NCBI GenBank assembly: GCA_947359465.1
Contig: OX375873.1
Span: forward strand, 91,285,978-91,349,977
Source: Metellina segmentata
Lineage: Eukaryota > Arthropoda > Arachnida > Araneae > Tetragnathidae
DNA length: 64,000 bases
Reading direction: 5' to 3'
Both the position numbers and the translations under genes were made by a program. The notes under the pieces are model-generated. The model saw only the letters and a list, made by a program, of their open reading frames with translations. It was not told the origin of the DNA and searched no databases. Of the stretch, positions 21,901 through 33,382 are shown in pieces. Each line of letters begins with the position of its first letter. Position 1 is the stretch's first letter.

Positions 21901-22027
21901 ATAAGTTTTAAATTTAAATTGTGAAGGTTTTTGGTCGTTTAATTGCCATTTTTCGATGGTTTCCAAACCTACTTCCGGTTTTCCCGCCTTGATTAAAATC
22001 GTAATATCTCTTCAACTAATTAACTTA
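21056..22027. other. AT-rich spacer, no gene seen
   Basis: Contains (AATA)n-like simple sequence near 21880 and nothing else recognised. It ends at the TTA target of the first Harbinger element. Confidence 0.5.
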
Positions 22028-22618
22028 ATACACGTTCTCAGGAATCACTTTTAATTGACCGATCATAGTTGACCAACAAAAGTTGAATGAAAACTATAGT
22101 GAGAACCTTTGTTTCAATGGAGTTGATCAACTTTTTAGTGGATCAAGAAAAGTTTGACTCATTCAAACTTTATCGTTCAAATGATGAGTCATCCGCCATC
22201 TGCTTTCGAGTTTATTTCCACGCAAACGATCTGTCGCAGGTTATTTTATTCGAGAAACAAAACAAAAGTGTTTTTTAATTCTCTCGGTCAAGTTTGTATC
22301 TTCGCGATCGTTAGAGATAGAGTGAAAATTTCAACGGATTTGAGATCTGCGGAAAATTTTACAACAGTTCGATACCTTAAATACGATTTTCTATAAATAA
22401 ATAATTTTTCAATCGTAATTTTTATATTTTCGCTTAATAGAAACAATAGAAACTGATAGATAGATCGATAGAGGATTTCAATAGAAACTGGTCAACAGTT
22501 TAATAAATTTTGATCAGTTTCCATTGAAATGTGTGAACGAAAACTGATTCAAGTCATATTCAACTTTTATCGATCAACTATATTAGATCAATTAAACTTG
22601 ATTCGTGAGAATGCGCCT
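22028..22618. mobile_element. PIF/Harbinger MITE (591 bp), TTA duplication
   Basis: TTA flanks both ends (22025-22027, 22619-22621). The inverted termini are over 50 bp, outermost part ACACGTTCTCAGGAATCA against AGGCGCATTCTCACGAATCA, then TTTAATTGACCGATCATAG. It shares both termini with the element at 22738. Repeat R1 (22305-22420) lies inside. Three-base TWA targets define PIF/Harbinger. Confidence 0.88.
22290..22420. repeat. Dispersed repeat R1, copy 3
   Basis: CAACGGATTTGAGATCTGCGG, then TACGATTTTCTATAAATAA. Diverged copy of the repeat at 6240 and 7456, here nested in the Harbinger MITE. Confidence 0.6.
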
Positions 22619-22737
22619 TTAGAGAAAAAATCCAGTACACTGTGGAAAGTCAAATAAATACTCTATCAAATAAAATCAAAAACCGCTTTTTGAATATTTG
22701 GTCAAAAATGACATCTTCAACGTGTTCGGATACCTTA

Positions 22738-23642
22738 AGGCGCGTTCTCACGAATCAAGTTTAATTGATCGATTATAGTTGATAAACAAAAGTTGAATGA
22801 AAACTGTAGTGAGAACCTTTGTTTCAATAGAGTTCATGAACTTTTTATTGGATTAAGAAATGTTTTACTCATTCAAACTTTATCGTTCAAGTGATGAACA
22901 TCTTGAAACGAGTGAACTTCAGTTGACAGTCAAGTTCTCTTTCATCTGATCACGCGTGTCAGTGTTTTGTTTTTAGTTACAAGAAAGTTTAAAAAATGAG
23001 CCTCAAGTGGTCTAAAAATGTGATGCTAACATTTTTGGAACTGTATCATAACCCCCGACTAGAAAAAAAATAAAGATGCAAGAGTTGTAATTGATAAACT
23101 TGATAAAGTAGTGCAAAGTAATACAAATTTGACTGATTACGAATCCGACACATTTGCTAAATTTGTCACTGTCCTGCTAAAACAGATGCCTCTTTACGAT
23201 GCAATCATCTGCCAGAAACAAATCCAAACTGTATTAAGACAAAAGCGATTGGAACTCTTAAAAACATCACCTGCGTTTTCACCTTCTCTTCATACAACTC
23301 AATGGTCGTCGTCAGTTTCAAATGAATCATGTAACAGCGAAAAATGCGGTGATGATTCGCAGGAGCTATCTCATACTTGCTATAGCTAAACACTTGCTAA
23401 AGCTAAACACTTACTAATCGACGTTTCTTACGATTTCTTCTCATGTTAAACAAAATTGTATTTAATTCTTTTAACAAAACTGACTATCTGTACAACTTCA
23501 CGCACAACTACTTTCGACGCCATTTTAAAAATGAAACTTGATCAATTTCTATTGAAATGTGTGAACAAAAACTGATTCAAGTCGTATTCAACTTTTATTC
23601 ATCAACTACAATCGGTCAATTAAACTTGATTAGAACGCGCCT
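22738..23642 (+). mobile_element. PIF/Harbinger element (905 bp) with MADF/BESS-like remnant, TTA duplication
   Basis: TTA at 22735-22737 and 23643-23645. Inverted termini of about 60 bp begin AGGCGCGTTCT and contain AAGTTTAATTGAYCGATT. It sits 119 bp from a shorter relative in the same orientation. Harbinger elements usually encode a nuclease and a Myb/MADF DNA-binding protein; only the second is traceable here. Confidence 0.9.
22996..23389 (+). pseudogene. MADF/BESS-like protein remnant of the Harbinger element
   Basis: ATG at 22996 begins MSLKWSKNVMLTFLELYH, like the start of a MADF domain (W..e....Li..y...p.LW). A stop follows at about codon 28, and the central MADF part is missing. The frame 23111-23389 includes DTFAKFVTVLLKQMP and a basic QTVLRQKRLELL segment, matching the BESS motif order (F..yva..L+.L....r...+..I...l). 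It is probably an internally deleted accessory DNA-binding protein of the transposon rather than a host gene. Confidence 0.5.
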
Positions 23643-23659
23643 TTAGTTGATAGTCATTT

Positions 23660-23990
23660 AACAGTAACAGATATTCTTGAACAAGTTCCAATATCATACA
23701 TGGAAACAACAAGTCGAAAAGGACCTCAATTGTGGCGAGATAACTTATGGGTTTTGCATCACGATAATGTTCCTTCTCACGATGCCATTATTATTTGTGT
23801 TTTTCAGACAACGCATTCAACAAATAAGGCTTCACAAGCTCCGTATCCAACTTATATGGCACAAAAACGACTTAAAGGCATGTTATGAGGATTTGAAAAA
23901 ACAAAGGCAGAAGTGCATTGAAGTCAATGGATATTACTTTGAAGGAGATGTAAGAAACTCTGAGCAATAAATTGATACCTTTTGTTTAAT
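23660..23990 (+). pseudogene. mariner transposase C-terminal fragment
   Basis: Reads WRDNLWVLHHDNVPSHDA at about 23733-23786, equivalent to the mariner segment WvlhhDNAPsHta that carries the second catalytic Asp. After internal loss and frame changes it ends VNGYYFEGD at about 23950, matching the C-terminal mariner motif. The third catalytic region (YSPDLAPCDF) is mostly gone. No inverted termini seen. Confidence 0.7.
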
Positions 23991-24047
23991 GACAGCATTC
24001 CGGGTACTCTTTGATCACAGTAGTATAACACAATTTAATTTCAGATA

Positions 24048-25583
24048 GGGTAAGGGTAATTGTAAACAGAATTTGTATGTTCACTTTCAATCCCTATTTT
24101 AAAACTTTTGATAAAGTAATTAAACATTGTTAACCCTACTAAACCAACTTGTCACTATTCTACTTTGATATTTAATTAGTACAAAGATTCCAGAAAAGCA
24201 ATTTAACACCGTACTCGGCTGTTTACAATTACCCCTGAAAGTAGGGGTAATTGTAAACAATGATTTTCCTCGTGATATTGAATATTGAACAAGTGACAGC
24301 ATGAGCAGTAGTCATGGCAGTAGAAGAAACTCCGATAATATTTTTACCCTTCTAATACCATGCTTACAACAACCCCGTTTTGATATTTGCATTTACCAAA
24401 TACTCCCACTTCTTACCCAAGAAAAAATATAGTGACACTTGAAAGGTGCATTGACCATAAGGTGAACTTCCAGGAATACATAATAATAAATAATTGAAAC
24501 ATTTACTGAACAAAGAATGTATTTAGTGTAAACAACAAAAAATTAAAAAAATAATTAAAAATACAAATTTAGGTACAAAAAACAAACAAACATAACATTT
24601 CTAACGCATTAACAGTGCCCTCAAATTGGAAAATTTCTTTATGGCCTTCTTTGCTACAGGTTGGAGTAGGTAAAATTGTTTTGATATGGTCTTTGGTAAC
24701 ACAGAATTAGTCTTTTTCAATCACAGCGAATTTAGTAGATGCATTTGAGCCCGGTGATCTCAAACTCCTCTTCTGAAACAACATCCACCCTTCATACATA
24801 CGAAAAATGGGTTTACTTTCTCTTTCCTCCCTCAACACCAACAAACAGAAACGTAGTCGTTTCAATGTCTTCCTTGTGAATGGATCCAAAATATTTAACT
24901 TCCTCTACAACCTAGTCTTTTATATTTTGCTTGAATGTTTGGACAACTTCAAACTCTTCACCGTCAATGCTAGTCAATTCTTTCAATAGTTCCTTATTCT
25001 CGCTCTCCTCGAGTTTTGCTTTCCTTTCCATTTGCTTCTTTCTTGGTTTCTTGCTTTCTTCTGGCTCTTTCACTCTCTTCTCACTCAACTTCCTTTTGTT
25101 CTTTTTCACTTCTGCCTCCTTAAAGCGTGACAGTACTTGGTCACAATGTGTGACGTCTAAGTTAATCAGTCTTCCTGCTAACCAAGACAACGAAAAATGC
25201 AATTAAACGCAATTCAAACGTACTAAATAAGTTAAAATACAAAATTACACGGAAAAACAGATTAATTTTCTATCAAAATTGAACGAAACTATTGCCAAAG
25301 TTATGTTTACAATCACCCCTTCCCTTGAAAAACATGTGGTAATTGTAAACATTCAATTGTAGATATATTAAAGTTCCCAGAAGGAAAAGTCAATGATTAT
25401 CTGTTCTATAGAAACATAACTGACCGTAGTAAGGAATTGGAACATCATATTTTTCAATATATTATGGAGTGCAGCAGAAAATGCAACACGCAGAAAATTT
25501 GAAACCCAAACTTTTCATTCACAATTTTTTCAACTAAACAGATTGTACAGTTAACCTTGTTTACAATTATCCCGCCTGACCCT
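24048..25583 (-). mobile_element. pogo-type DNA element, copy 2, both termini present
   Basis: TA at 24046-24047 and 25584-25585. Left end GGGTAAGGGTAATTGTAAAC, right end inverted GGGTCAGGCGGGATAATTGT. Motif GGTAATTGTAAAC or its complement recurs inside (24217, 24245, about 25308, 25327), likely transposase-binding sites. At 1536 bp it is longer than a MITE but has no intact enzyme. Collinear with 41-1470. Confidence 0.82.
24707..25202 (-). pseudogene. Lys/Glu-rich C-terminal remnant of pogo-type copy 2
   Basis: Minus-strand frame 25202-24912 is a charged, coiled-coil-like stretch (EAEVKKNKRKLSEKRVKE, then KKPRKKQMERKAKLEESE). It is followed, after a frame change near 24900, by a second frame (24889-24707) with no known motif. 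The same two pieces exist in copy 1. No DDE residues or DNA-binding domain are visible, so a transposase origin is inferred from the termini. Confidence 0.4.
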
Positions 25584-25585
25584 AC

Positions 25586-26964
25586 CAAGTTTAATTTCAT
25601 TCATGAATACAGAAAGTTTGAAGCTCCTAATGTTAAATACGTTTTGTAGACTTTTATGGATATCTTCCTAAATAATATTCTTTATAGTGCTTATATTTTT
25701 CAGCTTGTTGATATTAAGGTACCCAAACAAAATACATGTAACATTTTTAATTTGCAATATGAATTATTAAATCAATATTTTTTCGAAAAAATTACGAATA
25801 GGAACCTTGATATATTTTGACAGAAATCGATACAGAAATATTTAATATTTTTTTCAATAAAAAATTTTAGATATTTCCTCTAGTGTTTTTGGCTGTAGTT
25901 AATTTTTTGTCGCTGCGACAATTTTAGGGGTATAAAAGAAAAAAAAATGACACTTGAGGAATGTATTGCTTACTTGAGATAACAGTTATTAATTGCCATT
26001 ATATAAATGTTTTGTAGTGGTTATTGAATAAATTTAACAGTTATGAAGTGTTGTAAATTGAAGTTGAAAGTGAAAACAGTAAATATCGATTATCATTCTT
26101 TCCAAATTTCTCGTTCATCAAGATGTGGCCAATTTTGCTAATGACGAGATATCTTGTCGAGACAGCCTCCAGGAGTGTTGAGTTTCTTTGTACTCTTCTT
26201 AATCAAGCAACAAATGAACAGTTCTAATTAACTACTAATAATCCTGATCTGCTAATAGCGACTTTCAATATGGAGATAATCCCTGAAATGTACAACGGAT
26301 TCAATATTTAATAATTAATATCTCCCGATATATAAATTCAATAAAATTTCTTATTTAGACTAATTTGACGATGTAGAATCTGATTAAGACATCAAATATG
26401 GTATTGCTATTGGAAATTTTGTTTATGAAAAGTTTGATATGAAAACGTCAAATATTTTTGTATTTGATATTGTAGAGGTTGTTATTTACTAATTAATGAA
26501 AGCTTTGAATTTTTTCTATGAATAGTGCTCGAAATAAAGAAGATAGTTAGTTTTTTTTTCCACTGTATTGTATATTATATTTAGAATTAGTTAAAACGTG
26601 TTTTGATTAACTGTTCAGTAGTAGTTTGGTAATTGTTTAACTTAATATCTCAAGTTTTGAAGTATATTTTAAACAATCATAATAATTTATTTCTTACAAA
26701 TTTGAATATTTAAAACTTGGGCTTTTCAAAAACGCGCGGTTTCTAACAAAGCCTGGCTTTTTGCTATTAGTAGTGTAAAGAGGTATTGTATATAGTAAGA
26801 AAAACGTGTCACACTGGCGTCGATGTAGCTGCTAGAAAATAGGAAGATTAGCATAATTGTATCTGCAAGAAAATGGGATGGGTAAAGTGAAATAAAAATA
26901 ATTGGCCAAGGGATGTGAGCGGACTATCTGAGATTGGTCAGAGTATTGGTTAAGAAGCTGAGTA
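25586..26964. other. AT-rich spacer with a fragment of the GATATC family
   Basis: No gene seen. At 26103-26180 there is a short piece reading CTCGTTCATCAAGATGTGG and GACGAGATATCTTGTCGAG, copy B of the palindromic family, without termini. Confidence 0.5.
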
Positions 26965-26968
26965 TTAA

Positions 26969-27158
26969 CTCTATAAGTGGATTCAACGAGATATCTCGTT
27001 CATCAATATCTGACCAATTTTGTTAATAACGAGACACCTCGTAATCAAGATGTTAATTGTTTTTACGATGACAAGATCAGGATTTGGCCAGTTTACATCG
27101 TATAACCGATATCTCGTACATCAAGATCTCGTCGGTGTTCTTTTAATGACGAGAAGGG
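26969..27158. repeat. GATATC-palindrome TTAA element, copy C (190 bp)
   Basis: Between TTAA at 26965-26968 and 27159-27162. It starts CTCTATAAGTGGATTCAACG, has CGAGATATCTCG, CGATATCTCG and CATCAAGATCTCGTC blocks, and ends GACGAGAAGGG. Confidence 0.65.
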
Positions 27159-27289
27159 TTAAAGGTGTGACATCGAGAGAAACTCCGTTGAGCTTGACCT
27201 TTAAGAAGGATCATTTGCAGGGCAGGTGCCTACTTTTCCCTGGTTCCATTAGAATACCGAATATATTCTGATTTTTTAATTTTCCGCCA

Positions 27290-27671
27290 GCTGCTGTTCT
27301 TTTGCCACGTGCCTTACAACAACTTCAGAAGAACAGATGGTGTTCGTCCAGATGATCTCTGATTGTTTTTGACTTTTACCATTGGGTTATTTTTAGACTG
27401 CGGCAGATCACGTTGTAGACGGCGTTAGAGAGACGACAGATATACAGAGAGATATGGAGGCAAAGGGTGACGCTGGTGACCACACTGAACTTCAAGGATA
27501 AATACTGATGTGTATTGGTGTAATGGTATTAATGTGATGATGTAAATATTGTACATATTCATACGTTATTGGAATAATAAGAACTTAAAAATCTGAGCTG
27601 TATATTGACTTCTCCTTGTGTACGATTCGTACTGTTTTCACGCTACCGTTTGGGGCAGTGATGCTACAATG
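27290..27671 (+). other. Possible LTR edge and primer-binding site
   Basis: A GC-richer stretch ends GGGCAGTGATGCTACA, and after two bases comes TGGTGGACCCGGG. This resembles the junction of an LTR (ending CA) with a tRNA primer-binding site beginning TGG. A TATA-like AAGGATAAATAC lies at 27495. No gag or pol follows and no partner LTR is seen, so support is weak. Confidence 0.25.
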
Positions 27672-27702
27672 GTGGTGGACCCGGGAAGCGGGGAAGAATT
27701 TG

Positions 27703-28290
27703 AATTTCTCGTGTTAAAGAGGAGAGATCGGTAGGCTTGAACATATGACCAGTGATGCACATTTTCATAGACGAACACTCCACTTTAAATTAAGAAAGAA
27801 TTAAAATTTCTCGTGTTAAAGAGGAGAGATCGTAGGCTAGAACGTATGACCAGTGATGCACGTTTTTATAGATGAACACTCCACTTTGAATTAAGAAAGA
27901 ATTAGAATTTCTCGTGTTAGTGAGTAGAGATCGTAGGCTTGAACATATGACCAGTGATGCACATTTTCATAGACGAACACTCCACTTTGAACTAAGAAAT
28001 AATTGGAATTTCTCGTGTTAAAGAAGAGAGATCATAGGCTAGAACGTATGACCAGTGATGCACGTTTTCACAGACGAACACTTCACTTTGAATTAAGAAA
28101 GAATTAAAATTTCTCGTGTTAGGAGAGATCGTAGGCTATAACGCATGATCCGTGATGCCCGTTTTTATAGACAAACACTCCACTTTGAATTAAGAAATAA
28201 TTAAAATTTCTCATGTTAAAGAGGAGAGATCGTAGGCTAGAACGTATGACCCGTGATGCACGTTTTCATAGACAAACAATCCAATTTTCT
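27703..28290. repeat. Tandem repeat, 101-bp period, about 5.8 copies
   Basis: AATTTCTCGTGTTAAAGAGG starts units at 27703, 27805, 27906, 28007, 28108 and 28205. Each unit also has ATGACCAGTGATGCAC and GACGAACACTCCACTTTGA. Unit identity is high; one unit has a 4-bp loss. The 101-base period is not a multiple of three, which argues against coding. Confidence 0.95.
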
Positions 28291-29085
28291 CTCGGAATAG
28301 AAATCTCAACCCATAACCTTTTATCACTTATACGCAACAATTTTCCAATTATTTTTGCCAATTTCTTTCCCGTGTTGAGGTTTACACCACGCTATTTGTT
28401 TGCAGCAACAAACGAACCTCCGCACCTCCCAGGCTTTCGCCGGGTATTTAAATTTCCATGTCGTTTCTCTCCAGGCGAGAAAGTGAATCAGTCTCTCATA
28501 ATAAATTACTCAATAACAAATGCCTCTCCCCCCTTTGGCTTCCAATCTCCAGTGCCGGGGCAATAAACTGGGAAATAAGAAATGGGGACGTTTCAGAGAC
28601 GAGGCAGAAAACTAATTCCCTGCGAAGTGTTAAGCATTTTACAGATAAATAACGCTTTTCTGCAGCAGCATCGATTGCTGTTTTGGTGCCCTGGGCGACT
28701 GAGGGCCATCACTCTTCTTAAAAAATTGCATTTTTCTTCGGTTTACTCGGCAACACGTTATTCAGGCGAAAATTGGATAAGACTCGTCCTATTCGTTTTT
28801 CGAAAGTGTTTAGTTTCAGCGGGCGGCCAATAAAGTGAAATAAAGATATCCATATATTATTGGAAGGGACGGGTTTTGGTTTTGCAATTTACTTCGGTAA
28901 CTATGTTCCGAGGAAAGATAATTATTTTCGATTTCTGGCTCTTTCAGGCATCGATTCGGGAGAGTTGCTTAAAAAGTAGATCGCATTTATCGTGGGGATG
29001 TTTTTCTTGTTTTGCATTTAAAGATTTTTTTAGATTTCTTGCAGTGCAAAATGAATGTGACTTTTTACAGTGGATTCTAGATCTT
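28291..29085. other. GC-richer stretch, no gene seen
   Basis: Base composition is visibly higher in GC (28370-28620) than the surroundings, with short open frames on the plus strand but no recognisable protein motif. It could be a former exon, an internal part of a retroelement or regulatory DNA; nothing in the sequence decides. Confidence 0.35.
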
Positions 29086-29420
29086 AATTTCAGAAACTAT
29101 TTTAGGGACTGATTCAAACCAAGCGATAGGGAGGTAGTTAATTTATGTCGCACTGGAGCAACTACATACTATCGTTGACGATCCGGATCAACCCCCAAGG
29201 TAAAGATCTAAGGAGAACGCCTCGTAATTTTAAACCAAGGTCAAATGACAGAACACATGAACAGACACACCGATCTCCAAATGTTCACACCACACCATCT
29301 TGAGGACATTTGAGGCCACGATATATTTAACGTGCACCAGTCCCCTTTCACACGGTAGATTTGGGTTGGATATCGCTAACCTCCGGTTACTAATCTGTTA
29401 CTGTTCTAATCGGGATACAG
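29086..29420 (-). repeat. tRNA-derived SINE, full length, minus strand
   Basis: Minus-strand copy with 3' end near 29135 (TTAATTTATGTCGCACTGG on plus) and tRNA-like head near 29340-29410. The 45 bases on its left (CAGAAACTATTTTAGGGACT) recur beside the next SINE at 29594. Confidence 0.75.
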
Positions 29421-29593
29421 CGGCTCGAATTTTACTTTTGAATAATTATCGTTTGGGGTAAAATATATTCTTGGTATTTTACTCATTGCAAACGATAACA
29501 AGAAAATTCGTTACTGGGTGGCATAAAATGACCGCAAAATTTTGACAGTTCACCATATTTTTAAATGAATATATGCTCACAAAATTAATTATC

Positions 29594-29745
29594 AGAAACT
29601 ATTTTAGGGTTTAATTCGAACTCAGCGATTAGGTAGGTAGTTAATTTAAGTCGCACTGAAGCAACTACCTGTTTTTTTTGACGATCCGTATCAACCCCTG
29701 AGGTAAAGATCCAAGAAAAGCGCCTCGTAATTTTTGAACCGTCCC
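29594..29745 (-). repeat. tRNA-derived SINE, 3' half, with duplicated flank
   Basis: CAGAAACTATTTTAGGGTTT, then GGTAGGTAGTTAATTTAAGT and GACGATCCGTATCAACCCC. The left flank matches that of the SINE at 29086, so flank and SINE were duplicated together, or the flank is an extra 3' part of the SINE. Confidence 0.7.
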
Positions 29746-30654
29746 TTCTTCAGTGAATTCTATTTCTTAGTTTAAGAAGACTTTTATACTAACTAAACGA
29801 TTTTCAGTTGATGTGCCTTAAGGTTCTGACTGGTGTGCTTTACGGATGGTGAAACTAAATTGTGTTGAATATTTAATGGTGTAAATTGTGCAAGGTCTAT
29901 TGTATTTCATAGGTTTAGTTTGAAATTTTTGATTAGAGTGTGGTTCTAAATATTATAAAGTAATTCTCGTATAAGTAGTTTTTAATATTACTTTTTATTA
30001 TAAAGCATTTCATTGAAAACTAACGCCACCTAAAGCGACACTATTTGAATTTCCAATATTAGAGATTTTTAAAACATTACTCCTTTTTTATAGGAGGATA
30101 TTTTTTGAGTAAAATCAAAACATGAAATTTCATTTTTATTTTGTTATAGTTGCGACACATCCATAAACGTTTCAAAGATGGGACTGATCTTTTTTGATTA
30201 GACAGCTACCAATTTTGTTTGTTCTGTTTTCGAAGAGGAAGCGTTAAAGGTTATGCAAATTGTTCGGAAACAGATTGGTCTTGACAGAGAATGAGATTAC
30301 GACAGACAGATAAGTGATTCCGAAAATAATATTTCAGATCAGTGATTTCAATAGTGATTTTCGAGGAAGAAATTTAAATTTGTGTAAAATGCTGGATCCA
30401 CAATTAATTTTTGTGTTGTGGCGTGTCTACCTTCTTTGAGAATTCTTAAATAAATAACCGGACACTACTTTGCTTAACTACTGGAAGAGACGTTACACTG
30501 TATCCATGTGTTACTGATATAGCGTTCTATTTTAACCAACAACAAATGCTCGTTATTTTAGCAGGTCATTATTTTAGAGGACGAAATCATCGTGCTCCGA
30601 GAATCATAAGTATGGGTGTCGTGATTCCTGAATAAAAAATTGATTTATTTGAAG
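29746..30654. other. AT-rich spacer, no gene seen
   Basis: No supported frame, terminus or repeat recognised. Confidence 0.5.
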
Positions 30655-30932
30655 TGTATTGGTTTAGCAGCTGGAGGGCTGCGAGTTCGAATCCCACCAA
30701 AGACCGTCATATACACAGAGGGCTGGTGCACTTTAAACTTGTCGGGGCCTCAAATGTCCTCGTACTGGCGTGATGTGAAAGTTTGGAGAGTTGGGTACCA
30801 GCTCAGATGTGTCCTTGTGATCTGACCGTGGTCCAAAATAACGTGGTGTTGTCCTCGGATTTCCAGTTTGATGTCGAACCGTCACGAATAGCTTGCTGTT
30901 TTGCTTCAGTGCGACGTCAATTAAATACCTAC
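30655..30932 (+). repeat. tRNA-derived SINE, full length
   Basis: A box-like TGGTTTAGCAGCTGGAGGG, B box GCGAGTTCGAATCCC, linker GGGCTGGTGCACTTTAAAC, body with GATCTGACCGTGGTCC, and 3' end CAGTGCGACGTCAATTAAA. Among the best-preserved copies for defining the family. Confidence 0.85.
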
Positions 30933-31352
30933 CTTCCCACCAACCGCTATCAATGAGAAACTTGACATTATCGGTCAGGGTGCTGGCTTTCGGAACGAGG
31001 TTTCCAGTTAGAATCAAGGGTAAAGTTTGTTTGTCCATCTGGAATGAGCGTGTGGCCACTGTAAAAGAGTTGTGACAAGATGTATGTTCTGAATTTGAGG
31101 TGTAATACGAACACCCTGGTACACGACGATGACACAAAATGGCCAACAAAGCTGCCCTTGAAGTGCCGGAAGCAACAATATTGAATTATTCGGGCATTTG
31201 AAAAAAAGAAAATGGAACGCTTAAATATTTGTTGTATGTAGAAAGAGAAAATGTCACAAAAACCTATTCATACATGATTTCCAGAGATCAATTAATTAAA
31301 TTAGGATATATTTTGAGTTCTTGAGTTCTTACTGAATTTTCAGACCTCGATT
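30933..31352. other. Spacer, no gene seen
   Basis: Short open frames on both strands overlap the SINE and show no recognisable motif. Confidence 0.45.
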
Positions 31353-31356
31353 TTAA

Positions 31357-31523
31357 CTCTTCTGGAGATATTTTCAACGAGTTATCTCTTCATTAGCAAA
31401 ACTGATCAGTTCTTGATGAACGACATATCTCATCATTAGGAAAAACCAAATTAGTCATCATCGAAAATCGGCAATATCTCGAGATATTGCCGATCGAGAA
31501 ATGTCGTCGAAACGACTTAGTGG
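31357..31523. repeat. GATATC-palindrome TTAA element, copy D (167 bp)
   Basis: Between TTAA at 31353-31356 and 31524-31527. Contains CAATATCTCGAGATATTG (31471-31488), a perfect palindrome, plus CATTAGCAAAACTGATCAG. Confidence 0.65.
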
Positions 31524-31527
31524 TTAA

Positions 31528-32370
31528 ATAGTGTTTCATATATATTTTTAATTAGAAAACAACTTAAATGAGATGAAAATCGTATTCCTTTTAAGGCATT
31601 TGGCTTGCATGGCACTGGAACTCTATGTTTATTACATACTTTTATCTTTTGATTGGACAAGAGATGATGAATGACTAATTTTATGTTTTTTGCAATATGG
31701 GTCTCTTCGTTAATGGCCTTTAGATCATAACGGTGTGTTTCGTCCAATCACACCACAATTACAAGGTATTTATGTTTACAAGAAATGATAGTAACCTGCG
31801 TTAATGAGGATGAAAATCCGCAATTTATCATCTTTCAGTGTAATTACCCACAATTAGAGTAAGTGCTTATCGCTGCAACTTAATCTCTGAAAGGAATTAT
31901 CGCGGGGATGTAACTGATGCCATTAGATCTAATTAGATAAATTTGTTTATGTGCTTAGATGAATATCAATCATGCACTTTGGGTGCGGTTGAGTGACAAG
32001 GGTAACTCGTGATGTACCAGGGAACCGTTTTTGTGATACTCGATAGCCAAAATGAAGGATGATCGATCTTTTCAAAATTATCTCATCTTTGGTCGGCATA
32101 GTTTCAACTTAAAAACTTTTTGACGTAAATTGTCGTATTGGCCTTATAAAATAAAGGAGGGTTCATAAATAATCTGCATTGAAATATTTTGTGATTGGTT
32201 AGGTGTGATAGCGCAAGGGCCATATTTGCATGGCAAACAACGTCAAGTAAGTGGATATGAACAAAAGGAAAGCTTTAGTGAAGCAGAAGAGAGAGTTATA
32301 TCCAGGGAGAAATGTAACCTACTCCGTCTTCAAATTGCAGGTTGCTGGCACAGACGCGAAATATAAGTAG
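31528..32370. other. Spacer, no gene seen
   Basis: Only short frames without motif or repeat match. Confidence 0.5.
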
Positions 32371-32560
32371 ACTTCTTCTTCTGAATGGAAACAATCCCCT
32401 CCGTACCGAGTTACTGAAAACCCACAACGGATTAGCAGGGAAGGTCTCTAATGATAAAACGAAAGAAGACCCGGGCATGTGGGAGCAGTGCTAGGTGCGC
32501 CAGGTTATCCGAGACGTAGTCAGAGTCCCCCAACAGCCTGCACAGCCCCCGCCCAAAGCA
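32371..32560 (+). repeat. Dispersed repeat R2, copy 1
   Basis: CCCCTCCGTACCGAGTTACT and AAAACCCACAACGGATTAGC recur at 56634-56685, where the repeat is an insertion inside a SINE. It is GC-rich relative to its surroundings and has no coding frame I recognise. Confidence 0.6.
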
Positions 32561-32779
32561 AAAGGTGTCCGTCCCAGCTCATAGTTTTCATTCAGACGAG
32601 GCATTATTATTGAGAGGAGCATTATTATTGAGAGGAGCTGCGAAAATTGGGATCACCATGACGACTAGTCGTCACGTGACTGCACGTGACATTTGGGGAC
32701 ATAACATCTTATAACAAGGTAGGTGGGTTTGAATGTGCATCTCTATAGAGTTGCGGACAAAAGAGGTTAAATTTCCAAG

Positions 32780-33360
32780 CCTATTATCAAACATATCTAT
32801 CTGTTAATGGACCAATCAGATGATGAACCATTGTACACTCTATAATAAAAAAAAAATCGACGCACCAAAAAGGTCCAGAATTACAGTGGTGACGATATCC
32901 ATCAACTTGGCTGAATGGAGACTTATTGTCTTTAGTGACGACAGAGACGCGCGTAGACGACATTCTACGACCGGTTGCGTTACCGTTCCTTTTGCAACAC
33001 CCCGTAGTCACATTTTAACAAGATGATTCCCTACCGCACACGGCACGTGTTGGTTTGTTTTGTGTTCAAGCTTTTCCAACTCTTCCTTGGCAAGTTAGGT
33101 CTCCTGATCTCTCTCCCATAAAACACATTCGAGACGTTATGGGAAGGCAATTGCCACCATCCCGGAATGTTGACCCTTTAGCCCGACAGTTGGAGACAAT
33201 GTGGAAAGAAATTCCGCAGGACACCATCTGGGAACTTTTTCAGTCTATGCCACGCCGGGGAACAGCTTGCATCCAGGCCAGAGGTGGACCAACGCCTTTT
33301 TGACTCCCTCCTTTTGCAACGGTCAAACTCTGAAATAAATCATTAAATTTTTCTGAAATT
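32780..33360 (+). pseudogene. Tc1-family transposase fragment (Tcb-like)
   Basis: An upstream part reads EWRLIVFSDD near 32912, the start of the first catalytic motif, but the following ESRF is lost. After an internal deletion, the frame 33055-33303 gives RSPDLSPIKHIRDVMGRQ and ends MPRRGTACIQARGGPTPF, the typical Tc1 C-terminus. The catalytic Glu of SPIEH is Lys here. Flanking plus-strand DNA (GGACAAAAGAGGTTAAA) resembles a Tc1 terminal repeat, but no partner was found. Confidence 0.75.
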
Positions 33361-33382
33361 TTAATCTTTCGTTTTTCTATAT

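Noticed and set aside
27703..28290. CRISPR-like array
   Set aside because: Whole 101-bp units are repeated without unique spacers, and the context is a eukaryotic genome; it is an ordinary tandem repeat.
28213..28566. 117-codon plus-strand frame
   Set aside because: Begins inside the 101-bp tandem array and has no motif; array period breaks the reading frame.
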